Source of the DNA: Notospermus geniculatus | Taxonomy: Eukaryota > Nemertea > Pilidiophora > Heteronemertea > Lineidae | DNA: 64,000 nucleotides | Direction: 5' to 3' | NCBI GenBank assembly: GCA_002633025.1 | Contig: NMRB01000202.1 | Coordinates: 38,546 to 102,545, forward strand | In this document: in pieces, positions 33,718-45,297 of the stretch | Numbering within the stretch: position 1 is the first letter of the stretch | Layout of the letters: every line of letters starts with the position of its first letter | Program-made: the position numbers and the translations under genes | The notes under the pieces: model-generated | Seen by the model: the letters and a program-made list of their open reading frames with translations, nothing else | Told to the model about the DNA's origin: nothing | The model's database searches: none

Positions 33718-34111
33718 GGGTTGTATTTTAGAACGTTCCTTAACGTTAAGGTTGACCTTAAAGCCCCACTGTATTGAATGTGAAAAACGCAAATCATCGC
33801 CGCGATTCTCGCACGACGTCACGACGTCAGCCTAGTGTAAAATGTACTACGCTCTGTCAGAATACATTAGAGCTCTCCCTGCAGTTTTTTCCAATGCGTG
33901 CTGAAAACTAGGCCTTGATTCTGTGAAGTGCGCATCAGGCAAGCATTTTGGGGACCTTCACGAGGCTATGGGACCTGTATGTGCACTCTCCTAACGTTTT
34001 GAAAATATCATAAAATTCAATACTGTGGGGCTTTAAGTCTATTGTAAAACCATCGAGAACAATAGATCTAAAGTGGACCTTGATGTTAAGGAACGTTGTA
34101 AAATACGGCCC
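33718..34111. mobile_element. GTATTTTAGAACGTTCC palindrome, interrupted copy
   Basis: The outer parts 33718-33761 and 34033-34111 together match the 119-bp palindrome at 49207-49325 (GTATTTTAGAACGTTCC ... GGAACGTTNNAAAATAC). The two halves are separated by a 271-bp element inserted at TTAA. Confidence 0.9.
33762..34032. mobile_element. TTAA-flanked MITE nested in a palindrome
   Basis: AGCCCCACTGTATTGAATG at the left is mirrored by CAATACTGTGGGGCT at the right. TTAA lies on both sides (33758-33761, 34033-34036). The uninterrupted sister palindrome at 49207-49325 shows ATAA at the matching site, with the same flanks GACC and GTCTATTG. TTAA duplication suggests a piggyBac- or Kolobok-type mobiliser. 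Confidence 0.9.
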
Positions 34112-34160
34112 AACGTCTTCGTCAGTCAGAAGACTCTCAAGAAATGGACATGTGTCTTTA
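34112..34160. other. Spacer between elements
   Basis: Short, with no feature. Confidence 0.3.
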
Positions 34161-34436
34161 GTATAAAGCGGGCAGCACACCAGGCGCTATGAGGGCAATT
34201 CACAAGTGATCTGATCGCCACTCATCTTTTTGCCAGCTACAACGTTTTTGTGTGTGCTGGGGTTGGCGATATGCTCACCGAAAAAGGATTCCTATTTGAC
34301 ATTGGGCGAACATCGCTGGCGAGAGGATATCACATATCACTGTCCAGCGCAACAGCCGATTTTGCTCTGTGGCGAACCGATCGCATGCGATATCGCCTGA
34401 CGCATTTCTATCCTTGCTTGGTGTAATGGTGCTTTA
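34161..34436. mobile_element. MITE with AAAGC ends, CAGCACACCAGG block
   Basis: AAAGCGGGCAGCACACC on the left roughly mirrors GGTGTAATGGTGCTTT on the right. Interior blocks are shared with 26730-26965. Target duplication is not readable. Confidence 0.6.
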
Positions 34437-35020
34437 ATCACAGACCCTGACGCTCCATAACAAGGTGAAGAATGATCTCTTTGGGAGAGAGCATCCTCTA
34501 CCTGACCAAGAAAACAAACAAAAGTCCAGCATTCCAGTTCCCTTCACTTCACTTAACACTGATTAATAGCTGGATAGAGAGAGAACAAAAGTGCATTTCT
34601 TGCAAAAACACGCAGTTATATTCTAAAAATAGAATATGGCGCAGAGAATGATGAAAAAATAGGAATTCTCAACGTGATTTGTTTACAGTTGTTGACTTGT
34701 AAACAGGTAGATAATCCTAATTTTCATTTTGCGGCAATTAGGGCCCACAAAGTTGGACCATAACCCAGACACAGTTCTTGTAAATTCCTGGCATAAAGAT
34801 AGTGACATGTAAGCTACAACTTGTGTCAGAAGTAATTTCCCCAAGTTGCTTGGCTCTGATCGTGAAAAGCTGGCGTCAGGCTACCTCATCTGGATGTGCT
34901 AACATTGTGCAAAGTTGTTTGTGAGTTGATTACGTTTTGTGTTCATCAGAGCTCAGCAAGCAATGTTTGCTGTAAGAATTTTTCATTTGCCTGCTAGGGT
35001 CTCACCCTATTCTCCATTTG
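34437..35020. other. Intron sequence
   Basis: No feature is visible. Confidence 0.3.
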
Positions 35021-35447
35021 CAGGGGCATAGCTAACTTTTATGGCCTAGGGGGCAAAATTTGTTTAGAGAGCAAATTCGGAGGGGGGCTGGGTTCTTCCC
35101 CCAGAAAAAAATTGAAAATTCACATACTCTCAGATGCATTTTCCCCGACATCTGACACCATAATAACTTGTCTTGAAGAGGGGAAATGACCTTTTAGAGG
35201 AAAAATTTGTTTTTGTCCCGTTTGGCTCTGGGCGGCATTTGCCCCCTGCCCCCCCCCAGAAAAAAATTGAAAATTTACATCCTCGCAGATGCATTTCCCC
35301 CACATCTGACACCATAATAACTTTGCTTGAAGAGGGAAATGACCTTCTAGAGGGAAAATTTGTTTTGTCCCTTTTGGCTCTGGGGTGGGGGGCATTTGCC
35401 CCTGCCCCCCCCCCCCCGGCCCCCACCCTCCACTAGCTACACCCCTG
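35021..35447. mobile_element. CAGGGG-ended element with 5-bp ATTTG duplication
   Basis: CAGGGGCATAGCTAAC and CTAGCTACACCCCTG are the inverted ends. ATTTG is on both sides (35016-35020, 35448-35452). The interior is a tandem duplication of about 130 bp (CAGAAAAAAATTGAAAATT ... AAATTTGTTTT(T)GTCCC), ending in a poly-C tract. Ends and duplication size match the CAGGGGCGGATCC family, though the interior differs. Confidence 0.85.
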
Positions 35448-35961
35448 ATTTGGCTGCATCATCCTTCGATCTTACACTATCAACATTAGGGTTTGATACA
35501 GGTTTATTTTGCTACTGGAGTTCACTGACTTCATCAAATTAAATTGGCAATCAGTCGCTGAATGATGTAGTTGGTCATGTTGCAGCTGAGAAGTAAGTGA
35601 GAAAGCACATTAATAACATACCAGGTCTGGCATACATATGACTGTTCCATTAATTTTTTGTCAATTCTACTGAAAAATTCAGGTCTTTCAGGTCACATTT
35701 TTTCCAAAATTCACGTATGATAACTGCCTCATGAAAAAAGTGTAAACATGTGAAAACTTCTCCCTGGTATCAACATATGAGCAAATAATGAATGTCCTTT
35801 AAGAATTGACAAGTGAAGACTAATCAATCACTTCAAAGAGTTTTTGTGGCCTGAAATTCTTGTTCTCTTGATTAGTGGGAACTAACCAGAGATCTCAGCA
35901 CATTGAGGCAGTGGGTGGCAGAGGATTTTGTTGGGGGGGGGGGGGGGNCTTTCTGGCCAAT
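35448..35961. other. Intron sequence with poly-G run
   Basis: 35933-35947 is a G run followed by one N. Nothing else is seen. Confidence 0.4.
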
Positions 35962-36231
35962 ATACCGATTTCACCTCGCACGACCGCAGTGCCCGTAGTA
36001 GAATTTTCGACGGCCACTACCGTTTTCAACCTACCATGAGTAAATATTTCCTGGATCGAGGTTGAATTGCGCGCATTGGTTCGTAATGCCACGGTATCGG
36101 GAACCGACATATGTTTTTCAACCTCGATCTAGGAAATATTTGCCTTACTCCTGGTGAGGTTGAAAACGGAAGTGGCTGTCGAATTTTCTACCAGGGGTGC
36201 TGCAATCGTGTGAGATGTGAAATCAGTGTAT
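35962..36231. mobile_element. Foldback MITE family 9, copy a
   Basis: ATACCGATTTCACCTCGCAC at the left pairs with GTGTGAGATGTGAAATCAGT at the right. TCCTGGATCGAGGTTGAA is repeated inverted nearer the centre. Copy b (37521-37828) is in the opposite orientation. Confidence 0.87.
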
Positions 36232-36843
36232 TCTGATAAAATATCGTTGGTTGCCAAGAGCGGGACGGGGGTGGGTTGGCCCCCCGGAAACATACCTGGA
36301 AGGGGGTCATGGGAGGCTCAAGTGTGTCATAGTAGAAAGACAAGCCCTACTCACCTCAGAAGTTGCACGTTGATGGCCATTGGTAGCGAAGGGTAGACCG
36401 CATCAATCACAGGTGGAAAGGTTAGACCAGTTCTCGGCAGCCCTGTGGATAATAAACATTCTGTTGATGAAATTATGGCATAATAAATCTAACAGGCTTA
36501 TAAATCATAGGCCCATTAACTACCACATGAGTTCTGTTGAAATCCTGGACCAGTTTGCCACTGTCATTGCAGGTGCTGCCCATATGTTGTCACTACTTAT
36601 GTCCTCAGGTGGTAACCAACTGCAGAAACCGACAAAGTGGCCTACCCGTCTCTTAAAGAGAATTGATATTGAAAAAATTTGATTTAGAAATAGAATTTGA
36701 AAGGGGACGAATTTTCGGGAAAAATGTAAAAAAGCTTCTCCAGAATGTCAACAAAGAAATGTTCGTGCCTTGTGATTGGCTGAAATTTTGTGTTTACAAA
36801 CACCAGCCAAATGTAAATAAAATCCGCTATCAATTCCCTTTAA
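36232..36843. other. Intron sequence
   Basis: A 100-codon frame (36380-36682, +) has no recognisable domain. No other feature. Confidence 0.3.
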
Positions 36844-37137
36844 AGATCGCACTTGCGACTGGAAGCAACTGATCTGATCAGTCGCTGGTGATGTACGCGC
36901 TCAGTCGCAAGCCCGCGTACATCGCAGCGACTGGACGAAACCGAGGACAACTAGTCGCTAGAAAGTTGAACATGTGCAACTTACGGCGACTGGCGAAATC
37001 TCAGTTCCAGCGAGTCGCAAGGGTGCGTAAATCGACCCTTTTCTGGCGACTGATCAGGCGCCTCCAGTTCAAGCTAGATCCTCCCAGTCGCCAGTAGCTC
37101 AGTGGCGACTAGTTGTCTCCAGTCGCAAGTGCGATCT
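36844..37137. mobile_element. MITE family 4, copy b
   Basis: AGATCGCACTTGCGACTGGA and its mirror TCCAGTCGCAAGTGCGATCT are the ends, with CGCGTACATCGCAGCGACTG inside. The left flank is TAA and the right TAC, so the duplication is imperfect. Confidence 0.85.
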
Positions 37138-37520
37138 TACGTTGATTTCTTTTCAAGAGTCTCCAAAGGACATAACTATGATGACCTGGCATTCAACTGA
37201 CCATAAAATCCCTCATGAAATTACACTCGATGCATTAAAAAAATATCAAAAATGCACTTTTTGGGACAAAAATCTAAGAAACAGATGTTCGATTATTGTT
37301 TTATTTGAGTTTATATCCTGTTTTTGTCTGGGTCTGATTATCAATTGGTATTTACTCAGATGTAACTATGGCATAAAAGCCCACCGCCTCTCAAAGTTTG
37401 AGATTATTGACCATTATAAAAGCGTCAATTTAAGGATGAAGGTTTCATTGCTTGTGTGGGCTGTTGAAGTGGTGTAGTTGAACCATCCACCACTCGCACC
37501 TCTGAGGTTGCGCGTTCAAT
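37138..37520. other. Intron sequence with a 111-codon open frame
   Basis: The + frame 37142-37477 contains a hydrophobic stretch (I-I-V-L-F-E-F-I-S-C-F-C-L-G-L-I-I) but no splice context or known family. I leave it uncalled. Confidence 0.3.
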
Positions 37521-37828
37521 ACACCGATTTTACATCTCACATGATCGCAGTTCCCCTAGTAGAATTTTCAATGGCCACTTCCGTTTTCAACCTCACTACC
37601 AGGAGTAAGGCAACTATTGCCTAGATCGAGGTTGAAAAACACATGTTGGTTTCCGATACCGCCGCCAGGGATCCATCCCCTGGTGGCGGCATTGGGAACC
37701 AATATGCGCAATTAAACCTCGATCCAGGAAATTTTTGCCCGTACTCCTGGTAGTGAGGTTGGAAACGGAAGTGGCCGTTGAAAATTCTACCAGGGGCGCT
37801 GTGATCGTGCGAGATGTGAAATCGGTGT
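37521..37828. mobile_element. Foldback MITE family 9, copy b, with extra central palindrome
   Basis: ACACCGATTTTACATCTCAC and GAGATGTGAAATCGGTGT are the ends. At the centre an extra hairpin (CCGCCAGGGATCC facing CCCCTGGTGGCGG) is present that copy a lacks. Confidence 0.87.
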
Positions 37829-38348
37829 TTATCCTGGCTGCTGAGAGCCACTTCTCAGGCAAGTGCGATTATTGATAAAAAATCCCAAACTTGTCCGACA
37901 TCGTAGAAGGTGTGGCCACCTAGGCCTCAAGACTGTTTCTGTCTTGGCTGCGTACACACCCACACCCCTCCGACGTCATTCTGTACATCAGAGCGCCACA
38001 GGTGTGTATGCGGCAAAGACAGGAACCAGTCTATCTAGGCCCAGTCAAAGGTCTTACAATTATCACATTCACTTTCTTTTGCAACAATGTATATCACCAT
38101 AACAAAGATCTTTCCTGGTATTTTCGGGTGTTATTTATTAGCCAAGATTGTTACAATGTCACCAAGGAAATATTTACAAGAATGATTTAGACTGGAAGAA
38201 AATTTATTTGTGAGAAGTTCATGTAATTTAGATCTTAGAGATTTGTCCCTGACTGTCCCGAGCCAAGATGTACAGTGCTGCCACACTGTGATAAGTTTGA
38301 GAACTAAGACTTCCACTCCAGCCCAAACATCAAGGACTGCTGATAAAA
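37829..38348. other. Intron sequence
   Basis: No feature is visible. Confidence 0.3.
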
Positions 38349-38513
38349 CAGGCACGGATCCAAGGGGGGCACACCCGGACCGTGCCCCTCTATTTTGTGG
38401 AAAATCTTTAAAATTGACCGGGAAATTTTGAAAAGATGTTAAAATTTGACCGAGGTTTTCCACGATGTGCGCTGGCTGTGCCCCTCTTTCCCATGATTCT
38501 GGATCCGCCCCTG
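38349..38513. mobile_element. CAGGGGCGGATCC-family MITE, copy d
   Basis: CAGGCACGGATCCAAG and GGATCCGCCCCTG are the inverted ends. Flanks are A-rich (ATAAAA / AATAAAA), so the 5-bp duplication cannot be placed exactly. Confidence 0.82.
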
Positions 38514-38820
38514 AATAAAATTGCAGGATATATTGCATAGCTAATGAAAAATGCATGTTTATACTGTTTTATAAAATCAAACCTCTTTTTCAGCTGCGGA
38601 TGTAAATGTTACAGCTTTTGGTGTTTGATTTGAATGTATGGATATTTTTTTCGTTTCAAGCCATACGCGGGTACCAGGCTTATAATAGAGGCCACCAGAA
38701 TGACCGGTTCAGTGATAATAGTGAGAATGTTTACCTAATATTTGTGTTTCATTTGCAGCTCCAAGACTGTCAATTTTTATCGTTAACCCTTACATTGCCA
38801 TTGTTTCATAACTAAAAACA

Positions 38821-38963
38821 TACCAAATCCTGAAATCCAAAAAACCTACCAAATCCTGAAATCCAAAACCTACCAAATCCAGAAATCCAAAAATCCTGAA
38901 ATCCAAACCCTACCAAATCATAAAATCCAAATCCTGAAATCCAAAACCTACCAAATCCTGAAA
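38821..38963. repeat. About 25-bp tandem repeat
   Basis: The unit AAATCCTGAAATCCAAAACC with TACC is repeated about six times with deletions. Confidence 0.85.
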
Positions 38964-39427
38964 GTGCTCACTAAGAGCTTTCCATTGAATACCTACATGT
39001 TTTAGATGCCTTTGGAGGGAATTTTACTTATTTTCAATTTTGACGAACATGGCTTGGCAGTGGCAGGGTAAAATGATTGATTCCAATTCAGTTGACTTCT
39101 GATTGGCTCATTTGTCTTTGTTTTTTGTGAAAGAGTGCACAGATCTTTTCGTTACTTTCCAATCCTAGGCTGCATGTAAGCCATGACAAATAATGCCATT
39201 GGCAGGCTAATATCCCAGTTTCAGCCTCTCTGTTTCTTCCCTTTACTTTGTTGTGTTCATTTCAGGGTGATGTGACATGATGTTGTGATCTGCTTGCCCA
39301 TTGTGATGATGTTGTTGAAATTAAAACGCCACTTTTCAACTTTTTGTTCTATTTTTAAAACGTCACTTTTCAACTTGACGCTCTATTTTCAGTTTCTAAA
39401 ACTAGCTCTGAAACTGCTATCACTGTA
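38964..39427. other. Intron sequence
   Basis: AT-rich; CGCCACTTTTCAACTTTTTG is loosely duplicated at about 39329-39395. Confidence 0.35.
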
Positions 39428-39869
<442 letters not shown>

Positions 39870-39892
39870 TAAGCATGTCTGATTGGCATGTG

Positions 39893-40462
39893 TTCTGTAA
39901 CCACGGTAACAAGAGATTGCTTAGAGTGGGGTGTGTCCGTAACCAAGGTAACAAGAGATCGATTAGAATGGGTGTGTCTGTAACCAAGGTATCCAAGGTA
40001 ACAAGAGATTGCTTAGAGCGGGTGTGTCTGTAACCATGGTAACAAGAGATCATTTAGAGTGGGTGTGTCTGTAACCAAGGTAACAAGGGATTGCTTAGAG
40101 TGGGTGTGTCTGTAACCAAGGTAACATGAGATCGTTCAGAGTGGGTGTGTCCGTAACCAAGGTAACAAGAGGTCGTTTAGAGTGGGTGTGTCTATAACCA
40201 CGGTAATACAAGATATAGATTAGTGGGAATGTCTGTAACCACAGTAACAAGAGATCATTTAGTGTGGGTGTGTCCGTAACCAAGGTAACAAGAGATCGCT
40301 TAGAGTGGGTATGTCTGTAACCACAGTAACAAGAGATCATTTAGTGTGGGTGTATCCGTAACCAAGGTAACAAGAGATCGCTTAGCATGGGTGTGTCTGT
40401 AACCATGGTAACAATTGATTGCTTAGAGTGGGTGTGTCTATAAAGAGATTGCTTAGATTAGA
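39893..40462. repeat. About 41-bp minisatellite, roughly 13-14 units
   Basis: Units of the form GTAACCAAGGTAACAAGAGA followed by TCGCTTAGAGTGGGTGTGTC are repeated with small variations. - strand frames through it (His/Thr/Leu-rich) are by-products. It fills a third of the 1.8-kb intron after exon 2. Confidence 0.92.
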
Positions 40463-41270
40463 CATGCTAATAACTAACAAGCTGTCATTTGCTAAAGCTG
40501 AATGCTAACTAACCTCGCCTGCTTTTGCTGAATCAAACTTTGGATTCCCAGCCTATTCTGACTGAGAAAAGTCACTGCCTGTTTCTATCAAGTAAAACGT
40601 TCATGCCTAAGCTAACTCATTTCTACAAAGATGCTAATGGGACTGAAAATTTAACTACATTGTATACTGACAGTTTGCTGCTAGGTAACAAACTTTTTAG
40701 TGTCCTGTCTGTTGTATTTCCACCTAAAGCTTGATGACTCAGGCGAAATTTCACCACCAAGTTCTTCCATGGTTATACACAGCAATAAAAACCCCGTCTT
40801 CAGCCTGCTTTATAGTTTGTGAAGCAATCTTTCAACAGCGATCGGTTCCTGAACCTAAAAAGCTTCTTCCTGCCTCCTGTGATTGACTGAGCATGATCCC
40901 ATGTTTCCACCGACCACCCAATGTTCCAAACACGCTCACCTTAAACCCAGGTGAAAAAGAAATATTTTGAGTGACTCAATGAAAAACGGTGGCGCTTTTT
41001 TCTTCCCGTGTGCCATCTTTGTAAACAAGATCATGAGTGTCCAACACGGCCAAGGCTTAATTCTTGAGCTAAAAGTGTGGATCGCACATTCCGTTCTATT
41101 TTCGAATTGCCCGAAATGGATGTATACTCAAGAATCAGTTCCGCCCCTGCAGAGCTGATCTGTACGATCTTGCAACTGTTGTTTTCCAAGAAAATATCCT
41201 CAAGGTTGAGCTATCCTGTTTACACATATCATGTAAGACAATTTTGATACCAACAGTATGAAAACCGGAA
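40463..41270. other. Intron sequence
   Basis: No gene or repeat is visible. Confidence 0.3.
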
Positions 41271-41660
41271 GTACTGACTTGAAAGAGGCAAAATCCTTCG
41301 ATCGTGTTGTTAAAAACCGGAAGTACAGTACGTTGCACAGTTGATCTACCTTGATCCGCATACCTTCCGCGTACGTTACGCGGAAGGTACGCTTCAGTTC
41401 ACTGTGTACGGTACGGATGCGTCACGCGTCTCTTCTGCGTGAGGTCCACGCACCACGGACGAATGACATTATGTCTTCACTGCCTGTCTTTCGCGGTGGC
41501 GCTCGACGTCTGCGGAAGATACGAGGACGGTACGTGCATGACGCTGCATGTGGTAGGTGGATGGTGCACGGCGCGGAAGGGAGGTCAATTGTGCAATGTA
41601 CTGTACATGTACTGACTTTAGTAGGGTCAAAATCCTTCGAAATCGGCTTGTTAAATCTCC
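41271..41660. repeat. Intron segment duplicated on both sides of a MITE
   Basis: GTACTGACTT ... CAAAATCCTTCGA ... TTGTTAAA occurs at about 41271-41318 and again at about 41609-41655, on either side of the mariner-type MITE 41326-41603. The second copy leads directly into the exon 3 acceptor. Confidence 0.75.
41326..41603. mobile_element. Tc1/mariner-type MITE family 8, copy b (TA duplication)
   Basis: CAGTACGTTGCACAGTTGAT and the inverted GTCAATTGTGCAATGTACTG are bordered by TA (41324-41325, 41604-41605). The interior aligns with 15469-15736. Confidence 0.9.
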
Positions 41661-41674
41661 ATTTTGATTTTCAG

Positions 41675-41797
41675 ATATCGACGAATGCGCTAACAAAAAT
41701 GGCGGATGTCAATACCGCTGTGTCAACACGAAGGGTGGCTTCCAGTGCAAGTGTCCAACTGGTCAAAGATTACATGCAGATGGAAGACAGTGCATAC
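41675..41797 (+). CDS. Multi-EGF protein, exon with calcium-binding EGF 3
   Basis: Forty-one codons, phase 1 at both ends. The junction codon with exon 2 is GAT (Asp), giving D-I-D-E-C, followed by [22 protein letters not shown] and a final C in a D-G-R-Q-C context. All six cysteines are in place, and the C-x-N-x4-F-x-C hydroxylation consensus is intact. The acceptor ATTTTGATTTTCAG and donor ATAC|GTAAGT are strong. The following intron is 16.1 kb and holds two minisatellites, a retrotransposon relic and many MITEs. Calcium-binding EGF modules in tandem form rigid rods in proteins such as fibrillins, fibulins and SCUBE. This pair (exons 2 and 3) would do the same. Confidence 0.92.
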
Positions 41798-42023
41798 GTA
41801 AGTTTTGCTTGTCATGAATATTTGATATTGCACGAGTAGATTTTACAATTCAGATCCAGTTTTGAAAGAGTGGGTTACAATCTGCTACATAATATGCCAA
41901 ATTTTCCATATGGTACAGAATTCTGGCCGACGGTGCCCTTGACCCAAACCCATATCGCCTCTCTCTCATTCCCAACTAGAGACACCTTTTCATTCCTCCT
42001 ATCTTCTCTCTCTCCTACTTATA
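41798..42023. other. Start of the 16.1-kb intron
   Basis: Pyrimidine-rich toward its end (CTCTCTCTCC). No other feature. Confidence 0.4.
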
Positions 42024-42290
42024 CAGTACGGAGCACAACTGACCTACCCTTGTCTGCGTATCTTCCGCCTACGTCACGCAGAAGGTACACTCCACTTCTT
42101 TGCATATGGAACAGGCATGTCATGCATCTTTTCCGCGTGACCTCTGCCTGCCACCTGCAAATGACGTTACATCTTCACAGCGTGCCTTCCAAGGCACCGC
42201 GGAAGATACAAGGACGGTACGCACGTAACGCTGCAAGTGGTACATGGATGGTACGTGGTGCAGAATGTACGTCAGTTGTGCAAAGTACTT
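42024..42290. mobile_element. Tc1/mariner-type MITE family 8, copy c
   Basis: CAGTACGGAGCACAACTGAC is mirrored by GTCAGTTGTGCAAAGTACTT. TA precedes the left end, and the right TA is lost. It lies about 420 bp from copy b, on the other side of exon 3. Confidence 0.85.
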
Positions 42291-42852
42291 TGTTTCCATT
42301 CCATTGGCATGCAGTATTTTCAGTATCTATAGCAGAAATTCCAGAAATTAGTTGAATATACAACCACCTGTTGTTCCAGGTCTAAATCAATGAAGTGAAT
42401 CTAATGAAATTATTAAGTTAAATATTGTCTTATGCTGCTGGCCTGGCTTGGCAGAAGCCTCAAAGATTGAACAGAAAATGAATGCCTCTGGTAATGCCAT
42501 GGCGTCACGGGGGGGGGGGGGTCGGGGGTGCCCCCTTTGGCGAACAGTGCCCTCATATTCAAGCCAGCTTAACTCGTTGAGGAGGACAGGGCCGATTGCA
42601 AAATGCCCCATAACGCGTGTCAGAGTATCTAGATTTTCAACTTTTCTTGGGGAGGCCCCCTGACCCTCCATTGGGGCAAGGGCCTTCCTTCACACGAGCT
42701 GGCGGGGCTACGTCCCACCTTTAGGAAACCTGGCGACGCCCATGAATGCACTCCCAAATGATCGACTACAAGTACTGTTTCCGCACTGCCCCATGCTGCT
42801 CTCAAACCCAACTTGCACGGTCAGTTTGGATTGAAAAGATGCTGCTCCACCA
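42291..42852. other. Intron sequence with G run
   Basis: A run of G at about 42510-42522 lies in a GC-rich region (42480-42740) with no recognised gene. Confidence 0.35.
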
Positions 42853-43000
42853 AGAGTATTCTTGTACAAGTTGGCTCTCTATGGGCATCAACCATAGGAA
42901 ACTATGGGCAGTCGTTCATGTCATTGGTCTCTGTGTAAGCCGTAAGGAAATCAATGGTAGTAAATGCCCATCGAGAGCCAGCTCACATGAGAAGCTCTCA
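42853..43000. mobile_element. MITE family 5, copy c
   Basis: GAGTATTCTTGTACAAGTTG with GCTCTCTATGGGCA pairs with TGCCCATCGAGAGCCAGCTC and a GAAGCTCTCA terminus. AAACTATGGGCAGTCGTT in the middle is shared with 32768-32877. Confidence 0.78.
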
Positions 43001-43031
43001 AAGTAGAGTAGTGCCTAAAGTCAGGCGCTAA

Positions 43032-43121
43032 CCACTCTGTCGTAAAGGAAATCCTCTCTGGCCGGAGGATAGGCCACTCCGTCGTAAAGGAAATCCTCAC
43101 TGGCCGGAGGATAGGCCATGC
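43032..43121. repeat. 45-bp tandem duplication
   Basis: CACTC(T/C)GTCGTAAAGGAAATCC followed by a GGCCGGAGGATAGGC block occurs twice in a row. Confidence 0.8.
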
Positions 43122-43521
43122 CTTAACTGGGAGAACAGTGCCAGTACATGCCATCCATCCCATGTACAATCGCCTCCCTCGTGCCTTGGACTGGCTCGGA
43201 AATCCAAAGCACTTCAGAAGCCAGAAGTCCTAATCAAAGCTCCAATTTACGATTTTGCATTCCCCAGTGTCAACAAAAAAGGAAAAATCCAATCAGGAAA
43301 TAAAACATCAAGTTACTATAAATGTCATATTTTGGCAAATTCATTTTCTACGGAAAGCTACCATGACAATCAGGGCTGTTTCCACATCAATTTTTAGTGA
43401 TTTTTCTTCAGGATATTAAGATTCTCATAGATGTGGCTGTCACTTCGCAATTGCTATCAGACGGAATGGTATTCAGGGTCCAGGTCTCATCTTCTGGTTG
43501 CCGATTCTAGATCCTGGACGT
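43122..43521. other. Intron sequence
   Basis: No feature is visible. Confidence 0.3.
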
Positions 43522-43525
43522 TTAA

Positions 43526-43761
43526 CCCGTTAACTGGGTAGGACATCATATTACATCATTACAGCATCTGGGGAATCCCTGGAAACACCCGAGGAACGTG
43601 GCTTGCGTAAGACGTAACAGTACACCTTGCAAGGAAATGGCACGTCACAGTGCGTAAGACGTTATATTACGTCTAGAACCTTGTGTGTCGAATGCTTTTG
43701 TTTCGGCAAATTATTTTTAAGAAAGAAAATTCGAACTAAAAAACGTTACACAGTTAATGGG
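43526..43761. mobile_element. PiggyBac-like MITE (TTAA, CCC ends)
   Basis: CCCGTTAACTGGGT at the left mirrors ACACAGTTAATGGG at the right. TTAA flanks both sides (43522-43525, 43762-43765). CCC-starting ends plus TTAA fit piggyBac-type elements. The interior has several TTACGTC/GACGTAA words. Confidence 0.83.
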
Positions 43762-43808
43762 TTAAGTCTTCTGCGATGCTGCTCTGGGCAATGACACAGA
43801 AGTTTTGC

Positions 43809-44161
43809 AAGGTTACAACATATTCACCTTGTGTCCTAGAGGCCAGGCCCCTGGGGGTCTTTCACCTTTGGAATCGGTCTTCTGGAGCAGGCCCAGGATG
43901 TTACTGGCTGTCTGAAGTAGATGATGGTCACAGGGTCACAGATGGCCGTAACACCCCTTCATACCAAGAAGTACGCTTGGACCCAGTGGCCACAGTGTAT
44001 TCACTTTGTGTCCCAGAGGCCAGGCCCACTGGAGGTCTTCCCCTTTGGAATCGGTCTTCCAGAGCAGGTCCAGGGTGTTCCTGGGGGTCTGAAGCCAATG
44101 ATGGTCACAGGTGGCCACAATGCCCATTCATACCAAGAAGTATGCTCGGACCCAGTGGCCT
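43809..44161. repeat. Tandem duplication of about 175 bp
   Basis: The segment starting CAACATATTCACCTTGTGTC and ending GGACCCAGTGGCC is repeated once (43809-43992 and 43993-44161) with scattered changes. Both copies include CTTTGGAATCGGTCTTC. Confidence 0.88.
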
Positions 44162-45297
44162 CAAACTCGACTAGGGAGAACTTTGGTTTATGGCCGATAC
44201 CGCGAAATATTGGGTGTGGCCAAGAAGGGCCTGAGATGCAATTCTGGCCAGTCCTGATGAGAAATAGTTGACTGTCGAGAGCAGGGTGGGTCCAGACCCC
44301 CTGATTCCACACTTCGTCTTCTGGGAAACGATGCCCACATCGACAGATCCACTTTCTCGAAAATCGCTCTCCGATCGATTATTTCGATGCAGCGATAGGA
44401 TTAACCTAATCTTTCTAATCCATATACTATTACTAGAATCGTAACTGACTCCTCATCCAGCTTCTCTTAAACTGATACACAGGAATCTGATCGAATCCGA
44501 TCGTGTCTCTGATAGTCCAGGACTAGTAGCCACTTCTATGATTACCCACGGGACTACCCTCTTCTAATTGAGTAACAGAGTACCAGTCTCTGCAGCGACT
44601 GGTATATTGTGATGTATGTATTTGTTTTGGCAAAGTACACAAGATATTGTGAGTTTGGTTTATGAAGTAGTATTGTCCGTCAGCTGCGGGGTCTTAGCAT
44701 GGTTGCTGATCACGTCCATTGCAGAGAATGGATTCCCTGTGACATGGTGACATTCTGTGACAAAACTTGCTTGCCCAAAATTCTGTGACATTTTGTGACA
44801 TTTTGAGAATTCTGTGACTAAATGTGACAAAGTGGTCAGTAAAATTTTGTAACATTTCAAAACATGCTTACACTGCCACTTTTTGTGAATAAATCGACTA
44901 TAATCGAGGTAGTCGTCATGTGGTGTCCATCGTCCGTCGTCGTCTGTCAGCAGGGCACGTTCGTAACCGTAAATTATGGAATTCATCGTTATCACTGACA
45001 AAACATTATGTCTCGCATATGTGACAAAAGCAAAATTGATGTAAAAAACACCAAAAAAGCTGTGACAGTTGAGACTTCCCTGTGACATTTCGAAAATTCT
45101 GAGATGTGACAAATTGTGACTTGACATTAAACATGAATCCATTCTCTGCCATTGATGTTGCTGTGCTGACCACCAGAGGGGAGCTTAGTACGTCTCCAAC
45201 AGCAGGGGTTTTTACCTCGCACCTCATGAAGAGGAGCAAGACCAACGCCCTGCTGTGGGAGGATGGCTTGGTAGAATGCAACCAGCCAGCCAGCTGA
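44162..45297. other. Intron sequence
   Basis: TGTGACATT(T)TG words repeat loosely at 44745-44835 and 45060-45125. The 160-codon - strand frame (45142-44660) has no known domain and overlaps these words. Confidence 0.35.

Noticed and set aside
39893-40462. Coding repeat downstream of exon 2
   Set aside because: The about 41-bp unit shifts frame each time and + frames contain stops. It is an intronic minisatellite.
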